Shown here: piece after piece, positions 27,998 to 37,463 of the stretch
Position numbering within the stretch: the stretch's first letter is position 1
Layout: the number at the start of each line of letters is the position of its first letter
Assembly: GCA_963754335.1 (NCBI GenBank)
Contig: CAVWFQ010000001.1
Coordinates: 186,001 to 250,000, forward strand
Source of the DNA: JBBSDP01 sp963754335
GTDB lineage: Bacteria; Planctomycetota; Phycisphaerae; Tepidisphaerales; Tepidisphaeraceae
DNA length: 64,000 nt
Direction of reading: 5' to 3'
The notes under the pieces: model-generated
Database searches by the model: none
Told to the model about the DNA's origin: nothing
The model's input: the letters and a program-made list of their open reading frames with translations, nothing else
Position numbers and translations under genes: made by a program

Positions 27998-29263
27998 GTG
28001 AACACGATCAAACGCGTCAGCGCAATCGAAATTCTCGACAGTCGCGGGCGGCCGACGGTTGGGGTCACGTGCGAACTTGCCAGTGGCGCCCGCGCATTCG
28101 CGTCGGTCCCTTCCGGCGCCTCCACGGGGCGAGCCGAGGCGATCGAAGTGCGCGATGGGGATTCTGGTCGCTATGGCGGACTCGGATGCCGTCGCGCCGT
28201 CGCCGGCGTCAATGGTGAAATCAATTCCCTTCTCGCGGGGCGCAACTTCGAGGAGCAATTGGCGCTTGATACGGAACTGATCGGGCTTGATGGAACACCG
28301 GACAAATCGCGGCTCGGGGCCAACGCAATCCTCGGCGTGTCGATCGCGTTCGCCCGCGCGGTGGCGGCGCAGAATCAGGTTCCACTCCACGCTCATTTCG
28401 CGTCGATGGTCGGCGCAACGCCGCAGCGCCTTCCCCGACTGACGATCAACCTTTTCAGCGGCGGCAAGCATGCCGGGGGACAGGTGCCGATACAGGACGT
28501 TTTACTCGTGCCGCTGTCGGCCCGGACAATCGACGAGTCGCTCGCCGTCACTTATGCGGTTTATCAAGCGGCTGTAAAACTGACTCGCGCCAAATATCAA
28601 TCGCGCGGACTGGTGGCCGATGAGGGAGGCCTGGCACCGCCGTTTCCGTCGGCCGACGCGATGCTGGCTGATGCCGTTGAGGCAATCGAGACCGCGGGAT
28701 ATGCGCCGGGACGCGATGTGGCGATCGCGCTCGATGTCGCTTCGAGTCATTTCTTTTCTGAGGGCCGATATGACCTGAATGGCCCCGAGCCGCTCGACAG
28801 CCTTCAGATGATCGAACAAGTGCGCCAATGGGTTTCGGTTTATCCGATCGTAAGCGTCGAGGACGCACTGGCTGAAGACGACTGGGCGCATTGGCCTCTG
28901 CTGTGCGAGGCGATCGAGGACAAAACGCTCGTTCTTGGCGACGACCTGCTCTGCACGAATCCGGCCCGCATCAGTCGGGCCGTCGACTCCCGGGCGGCCA
29001 ATGCACTGCTGCTGAAGGTGAATCAGATCGGAACGCTCAGCGAGGCCGCCGCCGCCTGCCGGCTCGCCCGCTCGGCCGGATGGGCCGTCACCGTCAGCGC
29101 CCGCAGCGGTGAAACCGAAGACGACTGGCTCGCGGACCTGGCCGTCGGATGGGCCGGCGATCAAATAAAAGTGGGGTCGATCACGCGCAGCGAACGGCTG
29201 GCCAAGTACAATCGATTGCTGGCGATCGAGGCGTCGACGGGTTTGCCGCTGGCTGAGTGGTAA
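27998..29263 (+). CDS. Divergent enolase homologue
   Basis: The protein has 421 residues, near the usual 430, and aligns throughout: ILDSRGRPTVGVTCEL, ASVPSGASTGRAEA, SGGKHAG with H158, VADEGGLAP with E209, ALDVASSHFF with D246, VSVEDALAEDDW with E288, GDDLLCTNP with D315/D316, LLKVNQIGTLSEA with K340, and IKVGSITRSERLAKYN. Two active-site positions differ: the IQE glutamate is Asp (PIQD, D167), and the histidine of the SHRSGE loop is Ala (VSARSGETED, A368). True enolases keep both. It may be a weak or repurposed paralogue. The start is GTG. It is flanked by two copies of one palindromic repeat. Confidence 0.88.
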   Translation: MNTIKRVSAIEILDSRGRPTVGVTCELASGARAFASVPSGASTGRAEAIEVRDGDSGRYGGLGCRRAVAGVNGEINSLLAGRNFEEQLALDTELIGLDGTPDKSRLGANAILGVSIAFARAVAAQNQVPLHAHFASMVGATPQRLPRLTINLFSGGKHAGGQVPIQDVLLVPLSARTIDESLAVTYAVYQAAVKLTRAKYQSRGLVADEGGLAPPFPSADAMLADAVEAIETAGYAPGRDVAIALDVASSHFFSEGRYDLNGPEPLDSLQMIEQVRQWVSVYPIVSVEDALAEDDWAHWPLLCEAIEDKTLVLGDDLLCTNPARISRAVDSRAANALLLKVNQIGTLSEAAAACRLARSAGWAVTVSARSGETEDDWLADLAVGWAGDQIKVGSITRSERLAKYNRLLAIEASTGLPLAEW

Positions 29264-29288
29264 AGTTCGTGGTGCGTCGTCTCATCCC

Positions 29289-29374
29289 GTTGAAGGTTGA
29301 ACGTTGGATGTTGAACGTTATTTCGAACAGGGAATAAACGTTCAACTTTCAACGCTCAACGTTCAACGTTCAAC
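29289..29374. repeat. Palindromic repeat, GTTGAACGTT family, copy 2
   Basis: It has the same architecture as the copy at 27874-27953: GGTTGAACGTTGGATG units, a short loop containing ttcgaacaggg, then AACGTTCAACTTTCAACG units. It ends 21 bases before the start of the CAP-domain gene. Confidence 0.85.
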
Positions 29375-29395
29375 GAAAAACGGCGGAGGAAAATC

Positions 29396-30550
29396 GTGGC
29401 GAAAGCGTTTTGCCTATCGTGCACCGGGATCGTTCTCGTTGCATGCGTGAGTCTGTTCGCGGCGCCGACGACCGCGCCCTCATCTCCGACACGTGAGCAG
29501 CGCGTTCGCATTGGGCAACTCCGCAAGGCGGCGTTGTCCGCCGATCAGGTCGCTTCCGCCGTTGCCCTCAACAATCTGCGCGACATGGGAGATGCGGCGC
29601 GGCCCGATCTGACCGATGTCGTCCGCCGGCTTCTGGGAATGGATCGTTCCACCATGGAGCGGGCGATCGAGGGAGCCGGGGATCTTTCGAAATTCCGCGC
29701 ACTTGAAGCCCAAATCACTGCGTTGCGCAAAAACGCACGGGAAAACATCAATAAGCTCGCCCATGATCAGACCATTCCGATCGCGCACCAGAATTATTCG
29801 GCGCTTCAGCCGCTGCTGGGGAAACTGATTGCCGGCGTCGCGCTGCGCGAGGCGCTGATACATGGGCTGGCGCGGCGGGCCAAGTTGATCTCGCTCTGGC
29901 GCGAGCTTGCGCCGCCGGGCGACTCGAGCTTCTCGGCCGCCGATGAATCCAAGCTGCTCGATCGGGCGGCAAAGGTCGCCGGCTTGTCCGTCGAGGAAGC
30001 GGCGGCGATTCTGGAATTCGGCCGCGGCGATCCGCCGGCCGACGGGATTGCCCACGATATCTGGTATTTGGGCGCCTGCCGCCAGATCGACGCGTACAAC
30101 GAGACGGTCCGCTCGGCGATGAACGCCGGCGAATATGACAATTTCAAGCGCGTCAACGCTTATCGCGAATGCCTGGGAATCCTGCCCTACGAGCTTGACC
30201 CGCGTATCGTCAAAGCCGCGCGCGGGCACAGCAAGGAAATGGCGGACCTCCATTATTTCGCACACGAATCGCCGGTGCCGGCCAACAAAACTTTCGCCGA
30301 CCGCATCCGCGCGGCCGGTTACGACAATCCGCGCGGCGAAAACATTGCCATGGGAGGCGCTACCGGCGAACAAGCCTTCTGGATGTGGTTCGACAGCCCG
30401 GGCCACCACCAAAACATGGCCGATCTCACCGGCACGGCCCTGGGCGTCGGAGAAAACGGCGTCTACTGGACGCAGGACTTCGGCATGGGTGGCCGGCTCA
30501 TGCTCATGTCGGCCGAAGACCGCAGAGCCGTTCTCGCCACGGCGCAGTGA
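29396..30550 (+). CDS. Secreted CAP (SCP/PR-1) domain protein
   Basis: The 384-residue protein starts with GTG after GGAGG. A signal peptide (IVLVACVSLFAAPTTAP) leads into a helical region of about 210 residues with no recognised domain. The C-terminal 130 residues are a CAP domain: RVNAYRECLGILPYELDPRI, HSKEMADLHYFAHESP, GENIAMGGATGEQAFWMWFD, SPGHHQNM and GVYWTQDFGMGG. The His and Glu of the CAP cavity are visible (H in YFAHES, E in GENIA, H in SPGHHQNM). Bacterial CAP proteins are extracellular; most have no proven enzymatic role. No partner gene is obvious. Confidence 0.88.
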   Translation: MAKAFCLSCTGIVLVACVSLFAAPTTAPSSPTREQRVRIGQLRKAALSADQVASAVALNNLRDMGDAARPDLTDVVRRLLGMDRSTMERAIEGAGDLSKFRALEAQITALRKNARENINKLAHDQTIPIAHQNYSALQPLLGKLIAGVALREALIHGLARRAKLISLWRELAPPGDSSFSAADESKLLDRAAKVAGLSVEEAAAILEFGRGDPPADGIAHDIWYLGACRQIDAYNETVRSAMNAGEYDNFKRVNAYRECLGILPYELDPRIVKAARGHSKEMADLHYFAHESPVPANKTFADRIRAAGYDNPRGENIAMGGATGEQAFWMWFDSPGHHQNMADLTGTALGVGENGVYWTQDFGMGGRLMLMSAEDRRAVLATAQ

Positions 30551-30554
30551 GGGT

Positions 30555-31166
30555 TTATTTCACGCCCGCATTTGAATAATCCTGCGCGGCGGGGAGATCG
30601 CCGCGAATCAGGACGCTGTTGGGAAAAACTTCCCATTTGCCCTTCGTCTTGGTCATGGAAAAACCCTCGGGCACGCAATCGAACCAGGGAGTCCATTGGC
30701 CGCGCTTCCGGTTGTAGCCGCCCAACCCGTCCATGGCGGGTCCCGGATCGCCGGCCTCGCGACATGGCAAGGTCTTCCAATTGACCCACCCCTTCCATTC
30801 GACGCCATTGAGCTTGTCGGATTGATCCAGATCGTTGGCGGAGATGTTGTCCACTGCGATCTCCCGAAACTGCCGGAGATAATGATCGGGGGCGGTGGGT
30901 GCGCCGGAGATTCTGGCGGTTGTCCATCCGTCGGGGCCTTTGACGCAATGCTTGGCGATCTCCGCCATCGCGGCGTCCAGCGCTTCGCGCTGGAGACCTG
31001 TAAATTGCGCGGCCGCGTTGCCGCTATCCGCCGATGGACCGGGCGCTTCGGACTTCGACTTGCCGCAACCTGATGAAAACAAGGAGATCGACAGTGCAAC
31101 GGCGATGCCCGCTAACGTGTTTTTGAAGATCGTAAAATCCTCCTGTGCGGAAAGGAGATTGACCAT
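30555..31166 (-). CDS. Hypothetical lipoprotein
   Basis: About 203 residues. A hydrophobic stretch (LAGIAVALSISLFSSGCGKS) ends in a lipobox-like SSGC, so the protein is probably lipid-anchored at C35 or nearby. The mature part is polar, with two cysteines (KHCVKGPDGW, TLPCREAG) and WTPWFDCVPEGF. I do not recognise a family. The start is uncertain: ATG 31166 gives a long leader, while AGGAGG at about 31140 points to a start just before TIFKNTLAGI, where no standard start codon is present, perhaps because of a base error. It is the only gene on this strand before the DUF1501 pair. Confidence 0.6.
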   Translation of the reverse strand: MVNLLSAQEDFTIFKNTLAGIAVALSISLFSSGCGKSKSEAPGPSADSGNAAAQFTGLQREALDAAMAEIAKHCVKGPDGWTTARISGAPTAPDHYLRQFREIAVDNISANDLDQSDKLNGVEWKGWVNWKTLPCREAGDPGPAMDGLGGYNRKRGQWTPWFDCVPEGFSMTKTKGKWEVFPNSVLIRGDLPAAQDYSNAGVK

Positions 31167-31278
31167 AACCCGCTGCGAAAGATCCCGCAAATTGAAGTGA
31201 TTCGCAAAGACGCGCGGGGGTGCGCGACAATATCAGCGGCAGAATGCTTTCCCCCTCGCCCGGTATTCCGAAGGAGCC

Positions 31279-31341
31279 GCGCACGAAGTAAGCGGGAAAG
31301 TTCTCTCGTTCACCGAGCGCTTTCCCGCTTACTTTGTGCGC
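31279..31341. repeat. Long hairpin with 22-base arms
   Basis: GCGCACGAAGTAAGCGGGAA (31279-31298) pairs with TTCCCGCTTACTTTGTGCGC (31322-31341) with one G-T pair. It follows the DUF1501 gene on the minus strand and may end its transcript. CCCTCGCCCGGTATTCCG just before it is a relic of the CCCTCTCCCGG family. Confidence 0.75.
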
Positions 31342-31444
31342 AGGCTCTTTGGACCGCCGAATGCCTCAACCACCTGGAGCGCGGACTGACGTCCGCGGCT
31401 ATTAAAGATGCGCTTAACGTTTTGTTTGCGACTCTTTACCGGAT

Positions 31445-32826
31445 CTAGGCGATGATTGCTTTGACCACTTCCCCGTGCACATCGGTGAGCCGGTAATCTC
31501 TGCCACCATACCGGTAGGTGAGTTTGGTGTGATCGAGTCCCATCAGGTGCAGGAGGGTGGCGTGGAGGTCGTGCACGTGCACCTTGTTTTCGATCGCATA
31601 CCAGCCGTATTCGTCGGTGGCGCCGTGAGTGATTCCGCCGCGGATGCCGCCGCCGGCGAGCCACATCGTGAAACCGAAGGGGTGATGTTCGCGGCCGTCG
31701 GCGCCTTCGGCGGTAGGTGTTCGGCCGAACTCCCCGCCCCATAACACCAAAGTCTCCTCCAGAAGGCCGCGCGATTTCAGGTCTTCCAGAAGTGCTGCCA
31801 CCGGACGGTCGACGGCCGCACATCGCGCCGGCAGAAGATCCCGGATCTTGCTGTGGTGATCCCAGATGTTGTTCGATGGCGCGTCATAAAGCTGGACGAA
31901 TCGCACGCCGCGCTCGACCAGCCGGCGCGCCAGCAGGCACTGACGGCCGAACAGATCCGTGGACTTCTCGTCGATGCCGTACATCGCCTTGACGCTTTGC
32001 GGCTCGCGGGAGAGGTCAAACGCCTCGGGGGCGGCGGACTGCATTCGGAATGCCAGCTCGAACGATGCGATCCGCGCGTCAAGCGCAGGATTCATTCGGG
32101 CGGCCGTGCATATGGCGTTCGTCGAGCTCGCGCATCAGGTTCAGCTTGGCCCGCTGCGTGGCGGCCGAATCGCCGGGGCGAAGGTCGGCGATCGGATTGG
32201 CCAGATCGCGCACGCACGTAGCCTGGTAGGCCGACGGCAGAAAGCTGGCGCATGTACAGGGGGGCTCCCTGAAAAACCGAAGTGGGGCTGACGACGACGT
32301 ACCCGGGAAGGTCCTCGTTCTCGCTCCCCAGGCCGTACAGCAGCCACGAGCCGAGGCTCGGCCGGGAAAACGCCTGCTCGCCGGTCATCATTTGCAGCGC
32401 CGCGCCGGTGTGGTTGATGTTGTCCGCGACCATCGAACGGATGACGCACAGATCATCGACCTTCCGCGCGATGTTCGGAAACAATTCGCTCACTTCCGTT
32501 CCGCACGCGCCGTGCCTGTCAAATTTCCAGGGGGAACCAAAGAGATTCCCGGTGCGTGTTCGTTCCAGCCGCGGCTTTGCGAATGGGAGCGGCTTGCCAT
32601 GTTCGGCAACAACGCGCGGCTTCGGATCGAACGTGTCGATCTGCGAAGGCCCTCCCGGCATGTACAGGAAAATGCACCGTTTGGCCCGGGCCGGGTGGTG
32701 CGGCTGCTTCGGCGCCAGCGGGTCGGCGGTGCTCGCGCCAGCACGGGCCATCAGGTCGACCAGGGCAAGCATGCCGAATCCTGTTCCTGCGGTGGTGAGA
32801 AACTGGCGTCGCGAGAAGTGGGACAT
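31445..32826 (-). CDS. DUF1501 protein with Tat signal, two frameshifts
   Basis: The start MSHFSRRQFLTTAGTGF is a twin-arginine signal. Conserved DUF1501 blocks follow: AKRCIFLYMPGGPSQIDTFD, VADNINHTGAALQMMTGEQA, PGYVVVSPTSVFQGAPLY, then in other frames YQATCVRDLANPIADLRPGD and LDARIASFELAFRMQSAAPE, and finally LVLWGGEFGRTPTAEGADGR and HDLHATLLHLMGLDHTKL. The family resembles alkaline phosphatase/sulfatase folds and is characteristic of planctomycetes; its function is unknown. Frame changes lie near 32250 and 32097. It sits directly downstream of a DUF1549/DUF1553 gene, the usual pairing, with a 46-base palindrome between them. Confidence 0.88.
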
Positions 32827-32878
32827 GGATCGCGCTCCGGCGGATCACCCGCTACGAAGTTATATCACTACTCTTCTC

Positions 32879-32924
32879 ACGCCGGGTCCTGTGGACCCGG
32901 ATCCGGGTCCACAGGACCCGGCGT
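32879..32924. repeat. Perfect 46-base palindrome, copy 2
   Basis: It has the same sequence as the core of 10407-10454, centred on GGATCC at 32899-32904. It lies between two genes that normally form one operon, which argues against a simple terminator and for a mobile or REP-like element. Confidence 0.9.
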
Positions 32925-32929
32925 AGCTC

Positions 32930-34958
32930 CTAATCCACGTAAACAAACTCGTTGCTGCACAACAGGACGTGGACATAATCCGACAAGTTTGATCCGGCCA
33001 GAAAGCGCAGTCCAATTGCGACTTCGTCGGCATCCGGCGGACGGGCATAGAGCAGCTCGTACGCGCACCCAATTCGCGCCGTGTCGTCGCTCGCATCTGC
33101 CTGGAGCCGCTCGACCAGGAGCTTCACCTGCCCGGCAACAAACGGATCGTTCATGAAGAAGAGCGCCTGCGGGGCCACCGTCGAGGCGACTCGCTTCTCG
33201 TCGGATTGATCGGGATTGGCGGCGTCGAACAGGCTCGAAAAGTTGCCGCGATCCCATCGCGTGGTGGCGATGTAAATAGAGCGGCGGCCGGAATTCACAT
33301 CTGACGTTGCCGGCCCGCCAGGGATCGGGTCGAGGCGGCCCGTCGCCGCCAGCATCGCATCGCGGATCGCCTCGGCGTCAAGCCGACCGGGGTTGAACCG
33401 GCCCAACAGACGGTTGTCCGGATCTTTTGTGACAACGTCCGGCGAGACAATCGCCGACTGCTGATACGTATTGGACAACATGATCCGGCGGTGGAGCCGC
33501 CTTGACCGACCAGCCGTCCTGGATGAATCGGGCCGCGAGCCAGTCTAGCAATTCCGGATGGGTCGGGCGCTGGCCGAGCTTTCCGAAATTACTGGGTGTG
33601 CCAACGATCCCTTCGCCGAAGTGGTGCTGCCAGATCCGGTTGACCATCACCCGCGCCGTCAGTGGGTTCTCCGGACTGGAGATCCATCTGGCCAGCTCAA
33701 GACGACCGCTCCCCTTGACCGTCGGCTGCGAATCGCCGGCAAAAAACGCCGGCATCCGGCGCTTCACGACCGGCCCGAGGTTGGCATAGCTCCCCCGGAT
33801 GTGCACCGGCACGTCATGCACTCCGGGGAACAAACCGCCCGGCGTACCGCCGTCCTGAACCGCGATCGCCACCGGCGGCGCTGGAAGAAGGTTTTTGCTC
33901 AACTCGTCGCGGCGGAGCGCCAGTGACTTCAGCTCCTCCTGATGATCCGCGATTGCAGCCGGCGCGGTCGTCGCTGCCGGGCGTTTTATCGCTTCCACCT
34001 GGTCGTCCACCTGCTTGATCGCAGCCAGTTGCGCTTCGCGTTTCGCAAGGTAATCGCCGGCTACCAGCGGGACGCGATTGATAAACGTGCTGCCATCTTT
34101 TTTCCCCAGCGCGGAGATCGTGCGGGTGCTGTAGAAGATTCCCGCCAGTGCGTAGTAATCCTCGTTGCTGACCGGATCGAATTTATGGTCGTGGCAGCGG
34201 GCACATGAAAGGGTCAATCCGAGGAACGCCTTGCCGACGACGTCGATCTGATCGTCCACGACATCGCTGACGACCTTCTCCTTGTCGGCATCGGAGTGGT
34301 CCCAGAAACCGATGCTGAGAAATCCCGTCGCGATCTCCCCTTCGACGTTAAGAGATTCGCCGGTGGGGCTGGGCATCAAGTCCCCGGCGATCTGGAGATT
34401 GATGAACTGGTTGTAAGGCAGGTCGCGGTTGAAGGCATCGACCACCCAGTCGCGATACCGATACGCTTCGTGCAGTTCGAACTTCGCGCTGTCCGGATGT
34501 TCGGTTGGATTTTTCTGATAAGAGTCGGCGTACCGCGCCACATCCAGCCAGTGCCGTCCCCAGCGCTCGCCGTAATGCGGTGAGGCGAGCAATCGATCCA
34601 CGACTTTCTCGAATGCATCCGGCCTGCTGTCGTTCACGAAGGCGTCAACCTCCTCCGGCGTCGGCGGAAGCCCGGTCAGGTCGAAGCTCGCCCGGCGAAT
34701 CAATGTCCGCTTGTCGGCAGGCGGTGCCGGTCCAAGTCCCGCCGACTCCAGGCGAGCCAGGATGAAGCGATCAATCTCATTCCGCGGCCAATTCAGATCC
34801 TTCACCTGTGGCGACGTTACCGGTTTCAGCGGCTGAAAAGCCCACCAGGCGCGTTGCTCAGGGGTGGGTGACCACGTATTCTTTTGAGCGCGCGCGAGGT
34901 TCGACGACGTGATGAGAATCGCCAGAAGCGTGAGGGCACATCGCAGGGTAAGTGACAC
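32930..34958 (-). CDS. DUF1549 and DUF1553 domain protein, one-base shift
   Basis: The GTG at 34958 gives a signal peptide (LTLRCALTLLAILITSSNLA). DUF1549 follows: PRNEIDRFILARLESAGL, ADKRTLIRRASFDLTGLPPT, ASPHYGERWGRHWLDVARYA. A haem-type motif CARCHDHKFDPV is present, so the protein may bind cytochrome c-like haem. DUF1553 has NPLTARVMVNRIWQHHFGEG, RPTHPELLDWLAARFIQDGW, then after a shift near 33490 YQQSAIVSPDV and STVAPQALFFMNDPFV. These proteins are a planctomycete hallmark and pair with DUF1501. The restored length is about 676 residues. A longer upstream frame only reads through a repeat. Confidence 0.9.
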
Positions 34959-34975
34959 GTTCGGTGGCCCGAAAA

Positions 34976-35112
34976 GTCTCCCCCTCTCCCGGTACTCCGG
35001 GAGAGGGCCCTGGGTGAGGGTCTTCAACGCGCGATACGGAGGGTCCGTCCTGAGCATCGTCGAAGGGCCCTCACCCAATCCCTCTCCCGAAGTACCGGGA
35101 GAGGGGGAAGAA
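34976..35112. repeat. Long palindromic repeat, CCCTCTCCCGG family
   Basis: CCCTCTCCCGGTACTCCGGG at the left and its near complement GAAGTACCGGGAGAGGG at the right flank matching inner arms (ccctgggtgaggg against ccctcaccca). The whole can fold as one hairpin of about 55-base arms. A partial copy lies at 2041-2100. It separates the macrodomain gene from the DUF1549 gene. Confidence 0.8.
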
Positions 35113-35255
35113 ACTCTGCCGCCGATTCTGTCATGCACCCCGTACCGCAATTTTTGTAGGCGCGCCGCACGCATAAACAACGGTGTATCTGCTACTTCGA
35201 GTGTTGGGGGTCGTTGCTTAAGCAGAACTCCGATCGTCTTAACTGGTCCATCCGC

Positions 35256-35780
35256 TCAGAAATCTGCCAATCGATCCCGATACAGCGCGGCGTCTTCAGG
35301 GTCAAAGCAACAGAACGTCACGATCTTTGGCAAGCTATGTGTGGCAAGCCACTCCACGACAGCGGTTACCGCCACTTCGCATGCCTCCGGTTTTGGATAA
35401 CCAAAGACCCCGGTTGAAATGCACGGAAATGCGATCGAGTTAAGCATCCCATCTGCGGCCAGCCGCAAAGACTCGAGATAGCAGGATCTGAGCAATTCCG
35501 GTTCCCCGTATCCTCCTCCATCGTATACCGGTCCAACGGTATGGACGACGTGGCGGGCCAGCAGTCGATGGCCTGCCGTGATCCGCGCTTGGCCGGTTGG
35601 GCAGCCGTCCAGCTTCCGGCACTCCTCGAGGAGACCTGGTCCGGCAGCTCGGTGAACCGCGCCGTCAACCCCACCACCGCCGAGCAGCGACTCATTAGCA
35701 GCGTTCACAATCGCATCCGCGTCGAGTTGCGTGATGTCACCTTCGACTACCCGGATTCGGTCGAAAACGTCGCGTGACAT
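35256..35780 (-). CDS. Macrodomain protein, O-acetyl-ADP-ribose deacetylase type
   Basis: The 174-residue protein is a single MacroD-type macrodomain. Key motifs are VVEGDITQLDADAIVNAANE with the ADP-ribose-binding Asp, the SLLGGGGVDGAVHRAAG loop with the catalytic Asn/Asp-type positions, CPTGQARITAGHRL, VVHTVGPVYDGGG and IAFPCISTGVFGYPK with its Gly-rich diphosphate loop. These enzymes remove ADP-ribose from proteins or deacetylate O-acetyl-ADP-ribose. No ADP-ribosyltransferase or sirtuin is nearby, so a housekeeping role is likely. Confidence 0.93.
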   Translation of the reverse strand: MSRDVFDRIRVVEGDITQLDADAIVNAANESLLGGGGVDGAVHRAAGPGLLEECRKLDGCPTGQARITAGHRLLARHVVHTVGPVYDGGGYGEPELLRSCYLESLRLAADGMLNSIAFPCISTGVFGYPKPEACEVAVTAVVEWLATHSLPKIVTFCCFDPEDAALYRDRLADF

Positions 35781-35834
35781 GAGTCCCGCTCGATTCTACA
35801 AAAACCGCGGTCGCTGCACGAATGCGCGTTTATT

Positions 35835-36215
35835 TCAATCCGCCGGCGTCGTCAGTCGTTCGATCGCGTCTGTCAGATTCGACCACCCAACGGCCCCTTT
35901 GAGCAGAAACAGATGTGCCCCCGCCGCGAGCGCCTGGGGCTCCAGCGAGGCGGCGGCGCTGAAGGCGATTACCGGGACGTGAGCGAGCCGCTGGTCGCGG
36001 CGGATTTCGCGCAGGACGTCGAGCCCGCCGATGCCGGGCATCATCATGTCGAGGATGATCGCCTGCGGCACTTGCGTGCGCAATACGTCGAGAGCGGCTT
36101 GTCCGTCGGCGGCGGTCAGGGCGGAATAGCCGGAATGGTGCAGGAGGCGGGCGAGCCCCTTGCGCGTCGCCTCATGATCGTCAACAACTAAGATCGGCGT
36201 CGAGTTCGTTCCCAT
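35835..36215 (-). CDS. Single-domain response regulator
   Basis: The 126-residue protein is a stand-alone receiver domain. ILVVDDHEATRKGLARLLHH carries the acidic pair, AIILDMMMPGIGGLDVL has the phosphorylated Asp, and VIAFSAAA has the switch Ser/Ala region. The Lys-Pro of most receivers is Lys-Gly here (LFLLKGAVGWSN). It has no output domain, so it must act through a partner, probably the REC-HATPase protein encoded 360 bases upstream on the same strand. The start at 36215 was chosen because upstream sequence is low-quality coding. Confidence 0.9.
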   Translation of the reverse strand: MGTNSTPILVVDDHEATRKGLARLLHHSGYSALTAADGQAALDVLRTQVPQAIILDMMMPGIGGLDVLREIRRDQRLAHVPVIAFSAAASLEPQALAAGAHLFLLKGAVGWSNLTDAIERLTTPAD

Positions 36216-36429
36216 GAGTGCGGCAGAAAATATCGAGCGGGCGAACGGTCCGCCATGGGTAATTGGGAGAAAATTTCTCTCCCCGCGCGCAACTCCTGTG
36301 CGGGCCGATCCTGGCGCAACGAAAAAATTTCTTCGTGAGTCCAACGCGCAAACTTCGCGGGGTCACGCGATTTTTTTTGTGCTCCGGCCCTGCCGCGACT
36401 CATCCGAATCTTCTCGCCTCAAAGTGATC

Positions 36430-36517
36430 TTGCCGCGGATCAACGCAGATCAACGCGGATCAGATGATGCAGAGGAATTTTTCTGATCCGCGTCTATCTG
36501 CGGCCATCCGCGGCCAA
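36430..36517. repeat. Palindromic repeat, GCCGCGGATCAACGC family, copy 1
   Basis: TTGCCGCGGATCAACGCAGA with further CAACGCGGATCAG units is opposed by CTGATCCGCGTCTATCTGCG and GCCATCCGCGGCCAA. The arms are about 35 bases with a loop of about 15. Half-copies occur at 47681-47712. The gap 36216-36574 holds nothing else recognisable. Confidence 0.75.
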
Positions 36518-36574
36518 AACGAATGCGGTCTGCAGTTGGAAACACGTGGCGAAATCCAACTCGTTCCAGTTCGG

Positions 36575-37453
36575 TCAACAGCCATGCGAAAAATACTTGA
36601 TCATCGTCACCTGGTTGCCGCGCTCGTTGTATTCGAAGTGATCGACCATTCCGCGGGCGATGAGGATGCCGAAGCCGCCGTGGCGGAGGCCGAGTTTCTC
36701 GCGGATTTCCATGTGGGCGATCGGGTCTGTATCGCGGGCGGCGTGAGGCAGATCATGTGGATTGAAGCCGGCGCCCTGGTCGGTGATGACGAATTTCAGC
36801 CACTGGTCGGTCACTTCGTAGGCGATCGTGACGGTCAGGTCCTTGTGACGGCGATTGCCCCACTCGGCGGCGTTTTCAATCATCTCCAGCGTCGCCAGCC
36901 GGATGCGGCCGATCTGCTCCTCGGTGAGCGGCGTCTGCATGAATAGCTCGCTGAGCAGGTCGTTGAGCTGCTCGCGCTGGCGGATATCGCTGTCGAGATG
37001 AATCTCTACCGAGGTGTGAGTCTTGCGCGCGCCCAGCTCGCGGCGGTGTTCGAGGCTGCGCCGCACTGCAAGCAGCAGATCGTCCGGCCGGAAGGGCTTG
37101 GTGAGATACCCATTGGCTCCGACCCGCAAGCCCGACCGAAGGGAACGATCATCGGCCATGGCTGTCAGCATGAGGATGGGAATCAGGTTGGTGTCGCGGC
37201 GGAATTTCAGTTCCTGGCACACTTCAAACCCGCTCATGTCGGGGAGCATCAGGTCGAGGATGACCGCATCCGGGCGATCCGCCGCCGCACATTCGATCGC
37301 CTCGGCGCCCCCGCCGACGGCGTGCGCCTCATACCCTTCGAGGCGGAGCAGTTCACGGACCAGCGATTGCAGCTCCAAATCGTCCTCGACAACGAGGATC
37401 CGCTGGGCATGTCTCGCGATTCTCAACTCGTCGGCAAGTATGGTGTTGGTCAT
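36575..37453 (-). CDS. Receiver domain fused to an RsbW-like HATPase
   Basis: The protein has 292 residues. Residues 15-135 are a receiver domain: QRILVVEDDLELQSLVRELL, the phosphorylated Asp in VILDLMLPDMSGFE, LMLTAMAD and GYLTKPF with the conserved Lys. Residues 150-292 are a HATPase of the anti-sigma-factor kinase type: IRLATLEMIENAAEWGNRRH (N box), FVITDQGAGFNP (G1 box) and HGGFGILIARGMVDHFEYN (G2). It could phosphorylate the adjacent STAS protein under control of its own receiver. The gene starts ten bases after the STAS gene, so they form an operon. Confidence 0.9.
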   Translation of the reverse strand: MTNTILADELRIARHAQRILVVEDDLELQSLVRELLRLEGYEAHAVGGGAEAIECAAADRPDAVILDLMLPDMSGFEVCQELKFRRDTNLIPILMLTAMADDRSLRSGLRVGANGYLTKPFRPDDLLLAVRRSLEHRRELGARKTHTSVEIHLDSDIRQREQLNDLLSELFMQTPLTEEQIGRIRLATLEMIENAAEWGNRRHKDLTVTIAYEVTDQWLKFVITDQGAGFNPHDLPHAARDTDPIAHMEIREKLGLRHGGFGILIARGMVDHFEYNERGNQVTMIKYFSHGC

Positions 37454-37463
37454 CGAAAACCAT

